Assembly (NCBI RefSeq): GCF_900188085.1
Contig: NZ_FZOU01000001.1
Span: forward strand, 496,001-560,000
DNA length: 64,000 nucleotides
DNA from: Granulicella rosea
GTDB taxonomy: Bacteria > Acidobacteriota > Terriglobia > Terriglobales > Acidobacteriaceae
Direction: 5' to 3'
Below the pieces are notes generated by a model. It was given only the letters and a program-made list of their open reading frames with translations, made no database searches and had not been told where the DNA came from. Both the position numbers and the translations under genes were made by a program. Every line of letters begins with the position of its first letter. Positions within the stretch are counted from its first letter, which is position 1. This document shows positions 16,903 through 25,490 of the stretch, one piece after another.

Positions 16903-18483
16903 TCAAAACTTTACCGGCTGCCCGCGCACGATCTGCAACGCAATCTCATGCAGCCTTTGCAGCGGCCACGCCGTGCCGTTGATCTTCGGCTGGGTCTGGC
17001 CGGGCTGGTGGATCAGCAGTGCGGGGCGAGGGTCGAAGGTATCGCGGCTGGCCTGGTCGTCTTCGTCCGTCCAGCTTGGCTGGCCCTCCCACAGCTCGAT
17101 CCGCCAGGAGTGGTCGCCCTGCACGATGACGGTCGTGTCCTGCCAGCGCGGCGAGGCCTGCAGCACCTTCATCAGGCGGCCGAGCTCGCGGTCGGCCAGC
17201 GCCAGCCCGTCGAGGTAGCTGCTGCCGCAGTTCTGCGTGTAGTCGTCCGTGATGCGGCTCCAGATGTTCGGGCTGTGCGGTACGGCGAAGTGCAGGAAGA
17301 CGAAGTCCGCCTGATCGGTCCGCAGCAGTTGCAGGGCGTGCGCGTCGATGTCCTTGTGGGTGAGCGTGCGGCGCTGCACGTCTTCGGTGCAGACGTGGCG
17401 CGTGGCGCGGCCCGGGTGCTGGATGTCGCGGCCAAGCTGCGCCAGCGGCGACTCCACATTGCGCCGGAAGCTGTCGCCCTGGATCATCGGGCCGTCGAGC
17501 TTGTCCTTGTTCGACCAGTAGCACTGATCGATCGCATCGCCGTAGAGCGTGCAGTAGGGGTTGTACCAGCCGACGACGGCGGTGCGCCAGCCGTTGCGCT
17601 TGGCGTCGCCAAAGACGGTGTCGCGGCCGGAGATGGGATGCCAGCCCTTCTCGTCCTCGAAGTGCAGCCAGAAGCGGTTCTGCCCGCTGAAGCGGAAGTC
17701 GTCCACCTGGTGGCCAGTAAAGAGCGACGGAATCACCTTCACGGTCTTGTAGCCGGCGGGCTGCACGTCGGTAAAGACGGTGCTCTGGGCGCGGAGCTTG
17801 TCGAAGTTCGGCATCTGCAGGTCGTGCGCTCGGCGCTCGAAGACCTGCTCGTAGGAAAGCTCGTCGAAGAGTATCCAGACGAGCACCGGATGCACACGCG
17901 GCGGCTGCGCGCCCAGCGCCCATGTCGCCGTGATAGCGGGCGAAGGCGGCGTCCAGCGCGCGACCCACAGCAACTGCCCGATGGCCGAGACGGCGAAGAA
18001 CCCGAGGAACGCCACGATGGCGCTGGCGAAGCGCGTCGTCCGCCGGTACCACAGGCGATAGCGCAGCATGAGCAACAACAGCAGCGCGGCCCAGACGACG
18101 GAGAGGATCGGCACCAGGCCGTCGACGATATCGAACGGCAGCGCGGACTCGATGCGCGTGACGAGATACGGCGGGATCAGAATCGCCAGCACCAGCCGCA
18201 CCCACTGGTAGATGGGCGTGCGATGCAGCGGCGCCAGGATGAGGAAGAAGCCGAGGCCCAGCAGCAGGATATCCGCGATATGCGCAAGACAGATGGCGCC
18301 CAGGCCGTACGGATAGTGCATGCGGATGTCGCGTCCGCCGCCCAGCAGCTCGCCGTAGTTGATGACCAGGATCAGAGACGACAGGCCGATGCACTGGCTG
18401 AACTTCTTGAGCCGGCGATAAAGCAACCGGCTCTTGATGCGGTCGATGCGGCCGGGCAGCGGGTTCGTGGTGGAGCTGGGCAT
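16903..18483 (-). CDS. Membrane-anchored sulfatase/phosphoglycerol-transferase-like enzyme
   Basis: 526 residues. About four N-terminal membrane helices (to ~residue 170) are followed by a periplasmic alkaline-phosphatase-superfamily domain: WILFDELSYE (metal-binding Asp), PNFDKLRAQSTVF, AGYKTVKVIPSLFTGH (site of the likely Thr/Ser nucleophile), and the C-terminal metal motif QGDHSWR. This architecture is shared with sulfatase-like phosphoethanolamine and phosphoglycerol transferases that modify glycans or lipids outside the inner membrane. It lies downstream of the methyltransferase gene, separated by a repeat, and probably acts on the same surface polymer (inference). Substrate unknown. Confidence 0.78.
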   Translation of the reverse strand: MPSSTTNPLPGRIDRIKSRLLYRRLKKFSQCIGLSSLILVINYGELLGGGRDIRMHYPYGLGAICLAHIADILLLGLGFFLILAPLHRTPIYQWVRLVLAILIPPYLVTRIESALPFDIVDGLVPILSVVWAALLLLLMLRYRLWYRRTTRFASAIVAFLGFFAVSAIGQLLWVARWTPPSPAITATWALGAQPPRVHPVLVWILFDELSYEQVFERRAHDLQMPNFDKLRAQSTVFTDVQPAGYKTVKVIPSLFTGHQVDDFRFSGQNRFWLHFEDEKGWHPISGRDTVFGDAKRNGWRTAVVGWYNPYCTLYGDAIDQCYWSNKDKLDGPMIQGDSFRRNVESPLAQLGRDIQHPGRATRHVCTEDVQRRTLTHKDIDAHALQLLRTDQADFVFLHFAVPHSPNIWSRITDDYTQNCGSSYLDGLALADRELGRLMKVLQASPRWQDTTVIVQGDHSWRIELWEGQPSWTDEDDQASRDTFDPRPALLIHQPGQTQPKINGTAWPLQRLHEIALQIVRGQPVKF

Positions 18484-18496
18484 GTGGTTCGTTTCA

Positions 18497-18605
18497 CCGG
18501 AAGAGATGCATACCCCGGGAGCGAAAGCCCCGGTCCACGCAGGGTTGCAATGCCAAGGCTAAAGCCTTGCCCTGCCTTGAGGCAAAGGCTTTAGACACCC
18601 TGCAC
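18497..18605. repeat. GGCTAAAGCC-type hairpin repeat
   Basis: Contains ACCCCGGGAGCGAAAGCCCC, then AAGGCTAAAGCCTTG and GAGGCAAAGGCTTTAGAC with GGGTTGC/GCACC-like ends. The GGCTAAAGCC hairpin core resembles those inside the 115-bp element, so the two may be related. It directly abuts copy E. Confidence 0.55.
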
Positions 18606-18611
18606 GATGTT

Positions 18612-18715
18612 TGTCGTCCTGAGCGAGATCTTTGTCATCCTGAGCGAAGCGAAGGACCCGCGTTTTGCCTGTTGCGCCGTTACAGACGCAGGTCCTTCGC
18701 TCCGCTCAGGATGAA
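18612..18715. repeat. TGTCATCCTGAGCG-family repeat, copy E (duplicated left arm)
   Basis: The left arm is present twice, as TGTCGTCCTGAGCG at 18612 and TGTCATCCTGAGCG at 18633. The right arm is CGCTCCGCTCAGGATGA. It lies between the sulfatase-like and methyltransferase genes. Confidence 0.88.
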
Positions 18716-18726
18716 AGCGGTAGGAG

Positions 18727-20121
18727 CTAGCTGACTCGTTTCTGAAACAGGAACAACACCCTCCCGTTCGCCAGCGCCTCGCGTTCGAGCAGATCGAAGC
18801 CGGGTCCGGTGGCGGCCAGCAGGTCGGCCTCGGTCAGGCCGCCGTAGAGCTCGGTTCGTCCACGCATCAGGCTTTTGTACATGGGATCCTCCGCCGGAAC
18901 CCACTCGATCACCAGGTGGCTGCGGGTGAGGCGATGGCACAGCTCCAGGATGGCGGGCAGCGGTATCTGCTCCATCAGCACCAGGTGGTGAATGACGGCG
19001 AGCATCAGCACGAGGTCGAACTGCTCCTCCAGCCGGGGCAGCAGCGCGGACTGCTCGCCATACTCCCAGCCTGCGGCGGGCGTGGGGCGAGAGATATCCG
19101 CATGGATCGTCTGGATGTTCAGCCCCTTTTCGCGGGACATGCGAAACAGCTTGTCCGCCGTCGCGCCGTCGCGCTCGATGGCGATCACCTCCGCGCCGGC
19201 CTCCGCCGCCAGCGCGCTGAACTCGCCGGTATTGGCGCCGATGTCGAGCACGCGCCCGGGCGTCTTGCCGGGGAAGATCGTGGTCAGGGTATGGCGCATC
19301 CACGCGCGCTTGCGGTCGCTTTCGGCGGCGGTGTAGTGGGTCAGGGTGGTGGTGTAGTCGCTCCACTCGGTCGCCGCTCCCTCGGGCAACGCGCGGCGGG
19401 TGCGAGCGCGCAGGTCTTTCAGCGTGCCGCGCAGAATATGCAGGGCAAGCTCGGGCTTCTGTACCGGGCGGGGCTTCGCCGCTTCGTCGCCGCTGCCCTT
19501 GCGCTTTTCAAGCAGCGCCGGCAACGTGATGGGCCAGAAGGCCGTGCGTGAGAGCCTCTGCCGCCAGCCAAGCGCGGCGTAAAGCTCGATCGGCTCATAC
19601 CCGTCGCGCTTGAAGAGCGAGAGCGAAAGCGGCCACGCCAGCATGCGGTGGGTCAGCAGAGGGAGCAGAAAGGTCCGCATGTACTGCCCGTACGCCAGCC
19701 AGATCGAGGCCGTCGGGTCGTGCCGCTCGAAGGAGAGGATGTCGACGAAGACCGGACGCGCGCCGACAAAGAGCACGTTGAGCGGTGTGGCGTCTTTGAG
19801 AATCCAGCCGTCCTTCAGACCCTCTTCGGCAAGGCTGAGCGTCAGCTCGGCAGCCGCGACCCACTGCGAAGGCGTCCACTCCCACGGGTAGGTGGGGATG
19901 GCGATCTTGGGATGATGCAGTTGCAGGGTGTCCGAGGTCTCATCGACGATGGAGGCGACCATGTCGCCACGCTCCTGCATCCGCAGGCAGAACGGCGAAG
20001 CCAGAAACTCCAGCACCGCCTGCCGCGCGGATGGGTGGATAGTGCGCACAACCGAGTTGTCGACGATGAGGAGGGAGCCGGCGGGGTCGCGGAAGGTGGG
20101 ACTCAGTCGGGCCGTAGTCAT
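18727..20121 (-). CDS. Two-part protein: kinase-like N-terminal region fused to a SAM-dependent methyltransferase
   Basis: 464 residues. Residues ~90-150 contain GLKDGWILKDATPLNVLFVG followed by RPVFVDILSFE, resembling the catalytic-loop (D..xxN) and DFG-equivalent regions of kinase-like folds. Residues ~280-460 form a class I methyltransferase: RVLDIGANTGEFSALAAEAG (motif I), VIAIERD, FDLVLMLAVIHHL. Proteins of this type are sometimes called nodulation NoeA-like. Its ATG overlaps the stop of the upstream small membrane gene by ATGA. With the sulfatase-like enzyme it probably modifies a surface glycan; donor and acceptor are unknown. The kinase-like assignment is a visual call. Confidence 0.75.
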   Translation of the reverse strand: MTTARLSPTFRDPAGSLLIVDNSVVRTIHPSARQAVLEFLASPFCLRMQERGDMVASIVDETSDTLQLHHPKIAIPTYPWEWTPSQWVAAAELTLSLAEEGLKDGWILKDATPLNVLFVGARPVFVDILSFERHDPTASIWLAYGQYMRTFLLPLLTHRMLAWPLSLSLFKRDGYEPIELYAALGWRQRLSRTAFWPITLPALLEKRKGSGDEAAKPRPVQKPELALHILRGTLKDLRARTRRALPEGAATEWSDYTTTLTHYTAAESDRKRAWMRHTLTTIFPGKTPGRVLDIGANTGEFSALAAEAGAEVIAIERDGATADKLFRMSREKGLNIQTIHADISRPTPAAGWEYGEQSALLPRLEEQFDLVLMLAVIHHLVLMEQIPLPAILELCHRLTRSHLVIEWVPAEDPMYKSLMRGRTELYGGLTEADLLAATGPGFDLLEREALANGRVLFLFQKRVS

Positions 20122-20369
20122 GCAGCGGTGCGCGTGTTGCCTTTCTCAGCGGTGGCCGGAATCGGCTCCTGCTCCTGCTTATCCTTGCCAAAGAGCCGCG
20201 CGATCCTGCTGCGGAAGAAGAATCCGCAGGCAGCCGCAACCGAGGCCAGCGTCTGGATGGCTACAAAGCCCGAACCGGGATCCACATAACCGTACGCGCG
20301 AGGTTCGAGGGCGAGCAGGAGACAAAAGAACGAAAAAACAGACAAGGTCATGGCCGTAAACTGCTTCAT
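20118..20369 (-). CDS. Small membrane protein with YVDPGSG motif
   Basis: 83 residues. One or two hydrophobic segments (TAMTLSVFSFFCLLLAL and AIQTLASVAAACGFFF) flank the motif YVDPGSG at residues ~28-34, with a basic tail (RSRIARLFGKDKQ). Small proteins with a Y(V/L)DPG(S/T)G motif occur next to kinase-like/methyltransferase and sulfatase-type glycan-modifying genes. The first segment may be a signal peptide cut near EPRAYG. It overlaps the methyltransferase start by four bases (ATGA), indicating coupled translation. Biochemical role unknown. Confidence 0.7.
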   Translation of the reverse strand: MKQFTAMTLSVFSFFCLLLALEPRAYGYVDPGSGFVAIQTLASVAAACGFFFRSRIARLFGKDKQEQEPIPATAEKGNTRTAA

Positions 20370-20641
20370 TGGATAAGGTCTCCCGTAGTACTTCGTAGGA
20401 CGATGATGGCGTAACCCAGGTTTCGATCCGCCGTCCTTAAATTGGCTGAATAAAGAGCCCGGAAAGCGACTTTACTCAGGCACAGACACCTGTTCTCACC
20501 CGTAGTTGCGCGTCTTCACGTCTTTTCAGCGTGTTACAGCAAATTCATAAAACGGTAGACGCACGGGGTCGTCAAGAAGATGCATCGCCCCGGAAAACTA
20601 TGGCTTAGGTTTGCCTAAGTAGGGTCAATCGCCCGGCAACC
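20370..20641. other. Gene-free leader region upstream of the YVDPGSG operon
   Basis: No convincing ORF. It holds the probable promoter of the minus-strand surface-modification operon and a small hairpin (CTTAGG, loop TTTG, CCTAAG) at 20604-20619. No recognised riboswitch was seen. Confidence 0.4.
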
Positions 20642-20755
20642 TGTCATCCTGAGCGGAGCGCAGCGGAGTCGAAGGACCTGCTTTTCGCCCGGAGCGGCAC
20701 AACATTCGTTCCGCCACAAGCGAACAGCAGATCCTTCGCTGCGCTCAGGATGACA
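20642..20755. repeat. TGTCATCCTGAGCG-family repeat, copy F
   Basis: Arms TGTCATCCTGAGCGGAGCG and CGCTGCGCTCAGGATGACA with inner GAAGGACCTGC / GCAGATCCTTC. It lies between the YVDPGSG operon and the aldo/keto reductase stop. Confidence 0.9.
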
Positions 20756-20790
20756 CGCATGAGAGGACGCGGGGCCCGACGATAAATCGG

Positions 20791-21786
20791 CTAGTAGCCA
20801 TGTCCCAGGATGGCATGCGGCTCGTAGGGCTCCTCCAGCCGTTGCATCTCCTCGGGCGTGAGTTGGATGTTCAGCGCGGCGACGGCGTCGTCCAGTTGAT
20901 ACGGCTTGCTGACGCCGATGATCGGCGCCGAGACGCCCGGTTTCGCCAGCATCCACGCCAGCGCAACCTGCGCATTCTTCACGCCGCGCGCCTGAGCCAC
21001 CTCGGTAAGGCGCTCGACGACAGTGAAGTCCGACGGCTTGTAGTAGAGGTTATGCGCGAAGTCGTCGGTCCGGGCGCGGATCGTCTCCGACTGCTTCTTC
21101 TCCTCGCCCGGCTTGCGGTTGCCCGCGAGAAAGCCGCGCGCCAGCGGGCTCCACGGGATCAGCCCGACGCCCTCGGCGCGGCAGAGCGGGTTCATCTCGC
21201 GCTCCTCCTCGCGGTAGACGAGGTTGTAGTGATTCTGCATCGTCACGAAGCGGGCGAAGCCCTTCTGCCGCTGCAACTCCAGCATCTTCAAAAACTGCCA
21301 GGCATACATGGACGATGCGCCGAGATACAACGCCTTGCCCGCGCGCACGACGTCGTTCAGGGCGTCCAGCGTCTCCTCGATGGGGGTGTTGGGATCGAAG
21401 CGGTGAATCTGGTAGAGGTCGACGTAGTCCACCCCCAGCCGCTTGAGACTCGCGTCGATCGACGCCATGATGTGCTTGCGCGAGAGCCCGCGGTCGTTCG
21501 GATCGGCGCTCATGGGCTGGAAGACCTTCGTCGCCAGCACATAGTGATCGCGCGACGGAAAGTATTGCTTCAAGGCGCGTCCCGTAACCTCTTCGCTCGC
21601 GCCGACGGAGTACATGTCCGCCGTGTCGAAGAAGTTGATGCCCGCCTCTACCGCGGCGCGGATGAGCGGCTGCGACTGCTCCTCGTCGAGCACCCAGTCT
21701 CGCCACTGCTTCGATCCGTAGGTCATCATGCCCAGGCACAGCCGGGAGACCTTCGTGCCGGTCGATCCAAGATTCACATAGTTCAT
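20791..21786 (-). CDS. Aldo/keto reductase
   Basis: 331 residues with a complete (beta/alpha)8 AKR sequence. The tetrad is visible: Asp in FFDTADMYS (next Tyr in MYS), Lys in VLATKVF, His in DLYQIHRFD. The NADPH-binding segments LIPWSPLARGFLAG and SAPIIGVSKPYQLDD are present. It belongs to the YajO/Tas-like group reducing aldehydes and ketones in the cytosol; the physiological substrate cannot be told. An AGGAGAGCGACAC Shine-Dalgarno region precedes the start. Single gene, divergent from the glycine-zipper gene. Confidence 0.9.
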   Translation of the reverse strand: MNYVNLGSTGTKVSRLCLGMMTYGSKQWRDWVLDEEQSQPLIRAAVEAGINFFDTADMYSVGASEEVTGRALKQYFPSRDHYVLATKVFQPMSADPNDRGLSRKHIMASIDASLKRLGVDYVDLYQIHRFDPNTPIEETLDALNDVVRAGKALYLGASSMYAWQFLKMLELQRQKGFARFVTMQNHYNLVYREEEREMNPLCRAEGVGLIPWSPLARGFLAGNRKPGEEKKQSETIRARTDDFAHNLYYKPSDFTVVERLTEVAQARGVKNAQVALAWMLAKPGVSAPIIGVSKPYQLDDAVAALNIQLTPEEMQRLEEPYEPHAILGHGY

Positions 21787-21940
21787 CGTGTCGCTCTCCT
21801 TCGCATTCGACGCAGCGTCGGCGGCGGAAGACTCCTGGGCTCTCCATGTAGATTTGTCGCCTTGCGCACCTCCACGCCGGGGAAATCCTGCATCTCATTG
21901 AGAGTGCAGGATGTTGTCTCTTTTTTCCGAGGTGAATGCC

Positions 21941-22312
21941 ATGTTCCAGACTTCCGTTTCACGTTTTATGATCGGCCTGCTGAGCGGCGCGCTGCTGCTC
22001 GCCGGCGGACTCTCCGCGCAGGCGCAGGATCGCGGCAACTTCTACGGTGGAGTGCGCGACGGCAGCCGCGGCGGCTACTACGACCGGGGCCACGACCACA
22101 ACTACGACCGTCGCGACTACCAGCGGCGCGACAACGGCATCGGGCCCGGCAAGGGCGCGCTGATCGGCGCGGGCGGCGGTGCGGTGCTGGGCGCGCTCTT
22201 CGGCGGAACCAAGGGCGCACTCGTTGGAGGTGCGGCTGGCGCGGGAATCGGCGCGGTGGTCGGCAATAACGCGCAGAACAACCGCCGCCGCAACGAATAC
22301 TACGGCCGCTAA
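21941..22312 (+). CDS. Secreted glycine-zipper protein
   Basis: 123 residues from ATG 21941, preceded by GAGGTG. A signal peptide (…LSGALLLAGGLSAQAQ) precedes an Arg/Asp/Tyr-rich linker (YDRGHDHNYDRRDYQRRD) and a glycine-zipper segment (KGALIGAGGGAVLGALFGG and KGALVGGAAGAGIGAVVG), then a basic tail. Glycine-zipper proteins of the Rcp/OmpA-like group insert in or pack against the outer membrane. No enzymatic motif. Followed at 44 bases by another small secreted protein, so both may be envelope-stress products (inference). Confidence 0.8.
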   Translation: MFQTSVSRFMIGLLSGALLLAGGLSAQAQDRGNFYGGVRDGSRGGYYDRGHDHNYDRRDYQRRDNGIGPGKGALIGAGGGAVLGALFGGTKGALVGGAAGAGIGAVVGNNAQNNRRRNEYYGR

Positions 22313-22355
22313 GCAGGCCACCTCAACCGCGAACCCCTCCGTGAAAGGATCTGTC

Positions 22356-22778
22356 ATGACCACGTTCCGCCGCACCATCGCTACCTGCATGCTGCTGGGC
22401 GCAAGCCTCGCAGCCGTTCCCGCCGCCGCATTCAGCCAGGAGGCGCCGATCGCGCCTCGCAATATGAGCGGCGCCGCTGCCACAGCCAACTGGACCACCG
22501 AGCAGCTCATCACCTCCACCGTCCACGACGCGTGGATGCTCAGCAACAAGGACGAGGCCACCTTCTTCGAGATGGTGCGCACCCTGGCCGAACTCTCCGC
22601 CAAGAACCGCGGCATCACCCTGCCGGACGACGCCGCCGCTGGACGCCGCATGGGCGACTACATCAAGCGGCAGGCCAAGGCCGACACCGACCAGCTCCTC
22701 TACGTCGTCGTCGACAAGGCGGTCCTGATGACCGTGAAGCCAATGGCCCACAAGGTCTCGGCCCCCGCCACGAAGTAG
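22356..22778 (+). CDS. Secreted protein of unknown function
   Basis: 140 residues from ATG 22356, with AAAGGA upstream. A signal peptide (RRTIATCMLLGASLAAVPAAAFSQ) precedes an alpha-helical mature region (EQLITSTVHDAWMLSNKDEA, FFEMVRTLAELSAKNRGI) resembling small helical periplasmic proteins. I recognise no family with confidence. Probably co-transcribed with the glycine-zipper gene. Confidence 0.7.
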   Translation: MTTFRRTIATCMLLGASLAAVPAAAFSQEAPIAPRNMSGAAATANWTTEQLITSTVHDAWMLSNKDEATFFEMVRTLAELSAKNRGITLPDDAAAGRRMGDYIKRQAKADTDQLLYVVVDKAVLMTVKPMAHKVSAPATK

Positions 22779-22792
22779 GCGCCCACACAGCT

Positions 22793-22917
22793 TGTCATCC
22801 TGAGCGAGGCGAAGCACTGCCTGTCATCCTGAGCGAAGCGCAGCGGAGCCGAAGGACCTGCGTTTCAGACCTGCCGCAGCGCTCCGGGCGAACATAGAGC
22901 TTCCGCTCAGGATGACG
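22793..22917. repeat. TGTCATCCTGAGCG-family repeat, copy G (duplicated left arm)
   Basis: Left arms at 22793 and 22822; the right arm GCTTCCGCTCAGGATGAC ends at 22917, three bases before the photolyase stop codon. Located between two convergent genes, where it could also serve as a terminator. Confidence 0.88.
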
Positions 22918-22919
22918 GA

Positions 22920-24413
22920 CTATAGATCGAACAGAGTCGCCCCTTGCCTCGCCGGCAGGGGGCGTTCCTTTGCGGGCGTCCCGTCCGGCTCCGGCAACGC
23001 GAACATCTGCTGGATGTATCGCTTGGAATCAAACTTGCGCCCGGTCGACGCGCCGGACATGTAGCGGCGCTTGCCGAAGATGGGCCGCTCGTTCCACGCG
23101 CGGTCGAACTTGCCCACCAGCGCCCATGCGATACCCGCATAGCCATTGGGATCGCGGCCATCGAGGAAGTACTTATCGTTCAGGTGAACGCAGATGCGGT
23201 ATGCGGTTGCGATATCGGGCGTCCACTCCAGAATCTTCTTCGCCCAGTACATCCGCAGGTAGTTATGCATCCAGCCGTGGCGCACCATCTGGAGCTGCGC
23301 CGCATTCCACAGATCGTCGTGCGTCTGGGCGTGTTCGAGTTTCGCCTGGGTATACAGCACCTCGCGCTCGTCCTTTGCGTGCTCCGCGAGCGTCTTGCGC
23401 GCCCAGTCCTCGGCGCACTCCGGCGTGTCGTAGACCGGGGAGAAACGCACGAAGTTCACCGCCAGCTCACGCCACGCGATCAGTTCGTTGAAGTAGCTGT
23501 CGCGCGCGGTGGCAAACGCCGGGTTGGCCTTCACGGCGGCGTTGATCGCCAGCGCGATCGTCTGCGGCCCGATGTGGCCGTAGTGCAGGTAGGGCGACAT
23601 GCAGGAGGTGCCGTCGTTTTCCGGCTTGTTGCGCTGCGTCTCGTATCCGGCCAGCATCTTCGAGGCGAAGAGCTTCAGCCGCTTCTGCGCCGCATGGGCG
23701 CCTCCCTGCCAAGCGGCCACGGGTTCGACGGAGCGGTCGAGGTCCGGCCAGCCGCGCGTGATGTCCTCATGAACCGAGTCGGCGTGGAAGCCCTTCGGCC
23801 GCTGCCAGGCGTGCTCGGCATGCGGGTTCTCGTAGGGCTTCAGATAATCCGGCAGCAGGCGGTAGAGCCGCGGACGAATGGTGTACGCGCCATACTGCGC
23901 CTTTTCGATCAGCTTCGACGGCACGACGACGTCGGTGTCGACCGTCCAGAACGGAATGCGGAGGGTCTCGGCCAGGTGGCGGCGCCAGCGCTCGGGCTCG
24001 CGCATCGGGTTCTCGTCGCCGATGACGATGGCGGCCTGCACATCCGCAAAGAACCGCTCGTGCGACTCATGCGGGGCGCGCCGCATCACGAAGGAGATGT
24101 TCCGCTTCGCGAGATCCTCCTCGATATCCGGCAGCCCCTGATTGAGAAAGACATAGTGCCGCAGATTGGCGTGGGGGAAGTTCGAAATGGCCGCGAAGTA
24201 GACCACCAGCGGCAGTCCCATGCGGTTCGCGATCCCGACCGCCAGATTCACCGCATGGTTATCCACGCCACGCTGCGCGCGCTGCATCCAGTAAACGACG
24301 CATTTGCCGTTTGGGTCGGGCGCGCCCGGTCGGCGGACCGTGACTCGCGGGTCGTCGGCGAGCTGCTTCAGGAAGTTCGGCAAGGGCGGTGCGCTGTCTT
24401 CGTTATGCGTCAT
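22920..24413 (-). CDS. phrB: Class II deoxyribodipyrimidine (CPD) photolyase
   Basis: 497 residues from the ATG at 24413; a frame open to 24497 adds unconserved residues. The sequence follows class II enzymes throughout: GKCVVYWMQRAQRGVDNHA at the antenna-domain start, MSPYLHYGHIGPQTIAL in the FAD domain, and ATHDDLWNAAQLQM-type and MHNYLRMYWAKKILEW segments, ending LNDKYFLDGRDPNGYAGIAW. It repairs cyclobutane pyrimidine dimers with blue light and FADH-. Divergent from a GNAT gene. Confidence 0.93.
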   Translation of the reverse strand: MTHNEDSAPPLPNFLKQLADDPRVTVRRPGAPDPNGKCVVYWMQRAQRGVDNHAVNLAVGIANRMGLPLVVYFAAISNFPHANLRHYVFLNQGLPDIEEDLAKRNISFVMRRAPHESHERFFADVQAAIVIGDENPMREPERWRRHLAETLRIPFWTVDTDVVVPSKLIEKAQYGAYTIRPRLYRLLPDYLKPYENPHAEHAWQRPKGFHADSVHEDITRGWPDLDRSVEPVAAWQGGAHAAQKRLKLFASKMLAGYETQRNKPENDGTSCMSPYLHYGHIGPQTIALAINAAVKANPAFATARDSYFNELIAWRELAVNFVRFSPVYDTPECAEDWARKTLAEHAKDEREVLYTQAKLEHAQTHDDLWNAAQLQMVRHGWMHNYLRMYWAKKILEWTPDIATAYRICVHLNDKYFLDGRDPNGYAGIAWALVGKFDRAWNERPIFGKRRYMSGASTGRKFDSKRYIQQMFALPEPDGTPAKERPLPARQGATLFDL

Positions 24414-24454
24414 CAGTCCATTCGATGCTATCGAATAAACTAAGGCATAGCGCG

Positions 24455-25006
24455 ATGTGCGCGTGGGGGTTTCGCTTGGCTGTTGATGTGGTTGCACTCC
24501 AGGAATGTTCTTTGGACGACGCTTACATGCTCAGCCTGATCGGCGCGGCGACCTTCATGGAGGCGTTCGCAGGCAGACTGGAAGGCTCGGCGATCCGCGC
24601 ACACTGCGCCCGCGCCTATACGCTTGGCGCGACCGAAGACCTGCTGTCGAAGGAGACGACCAAGGCGTGGGTCGCAACGGTCGAGCCGGATGCCGCGCCG
24701 GTTGGCTTCGTCCTGCTCACCGAGCCAGATCTTCCCCTCCCCGGCTTGACCGGCGCGGACATCGAACTGAAACGCATCTATCTGTTCACCCGTTTTCACG
24801 GGAACGGAAACGGTCAGCGCATGATGGACCAGGCGATCGGCGGCGCGCGCGCCCAGGGCAAGAGCCGCCTGCTGCTCGGCGTCTACTCGGAGAATCCCCG
24901 CGCCCTCGCGTTCTACGCAAAGAATGGCTTCGTTCAGGTGGGCACACGGGAGTTCGCTCTCGGAACGATCGTGCATCACGACTACATCCTGGCGCGGCCG
25001 ATCTAG
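24455..25006 (+). CDS. GNAT family N-acetyltransferase
   Basis: About 183 residues. The GNAT core is visible: strand IELKRIYLFTRFHGNG with the acetyl-CoA loop GNGNGQRMM (Q/RxxGxG/A-like), then LLLGVYSENPRALAFYAKNG, the family N-x-x-A-x-x-F-Y motif. It uses acetyl-CoA to acylate an amine; substrate unknown. The start is uncertain: ATG 24428 and 24455 are both in frame. Confidence 0.85.
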   Translation: MCAWGFRLAVDVVALQECSLDDAYMLSLIGAATFMEAFAGRLEGSAIRAHCARAYTLGATEDLLSKETTKAWVATVEPDAAPVGFVLLTEPDLPLPGLTGADIELKRIYLFTRFHGNGNGQRMMDQAIGGARAQGKSRLLLGVYSENPRALAFYAKNGFVQVGTREFALGTIVHHDYILARPI

Positions 25007-25031
25007 CCCGCGACCTCAACCGCAAAAGAAA

Positions 25032-25053
25032 GATGCGGCTCGAAGGCCGCATC
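25032..25053 (-). terminator. Terminator of the ACIII-caa3 operon
   Basis: GATGCGGC and GCCGCATC form a perfect 8-bp stem with a 6-base loop. Read on the minus strand it is followed by TTTCTTTTG. It sits between the convergent GNAT and ctaF genes. Confidence 0.75.
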
Positions 25054-25076
25054 GATCCTGCTGAGAAACGTAGGTC

Positions 25077-25412
25077 TTACCACTGGCCCCAAGCGCGGCT
25101 GATGTAGTCGGACATCGTCATCATGATGAGCACGAAGAACGTGAAAAAACCCGCGCCCACGGTCATCTTGATCAGGCGCGACTGATACTTCACGTGCATG
25201 AACCAGAGCATGACGACCACGGCCTTGACGCTGGCGATGGCAAGCGCCACGATGGGATTCAAAACGCCCATGGGAATGAACGCCGCGCCCACCGTGATGC
25301 CTGTGAGGATGAGCAGCGTGACGTAGATCGTCGTATAGGTCCCCGGACCGAGGATGTGATGCTCGGCGTGCTCCGGGTTGGTCGTATTCATTGCGTCGTT
25401 ATGTGCGGACAC
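25077..25412 (-). CDS. ctaF: Cytochrome c oxidase subunit IV
   Basis: 111 residues with three transmembrane helices (TYTTIYVTLLILTGITVGAA, IVALAIASVKAVVVMLWFMH, TVGAGFFTFFVLIMMT). The AIASVKAVVVMLWFMHVKY segment is typical of the prokaryotic cytochrome c oxidase subunit IV family. It is a small structural subunit of the caa3 oxidase and the last gene of the long respiratory operon. Confidence 0.88.
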   Translation of the reverse strand: MSAHNDAMNTTNPEHAEHHILGPGTYTTIYVTLLILTGITVGAAFIPMGVLNPIVALAIASVKAVVVMLWFMHVKYQSRLIKMTVGAGFFTFFVLIMMTMSDYISRAWGQW

Positions 25413-25490
25413 TGGCTGCTCCTGAACTAGTGGATCGGTCTCAGTTCCCTGGCGTTATCTCAGGGCCTGACCTTGATTGAGTCGTTGTGC

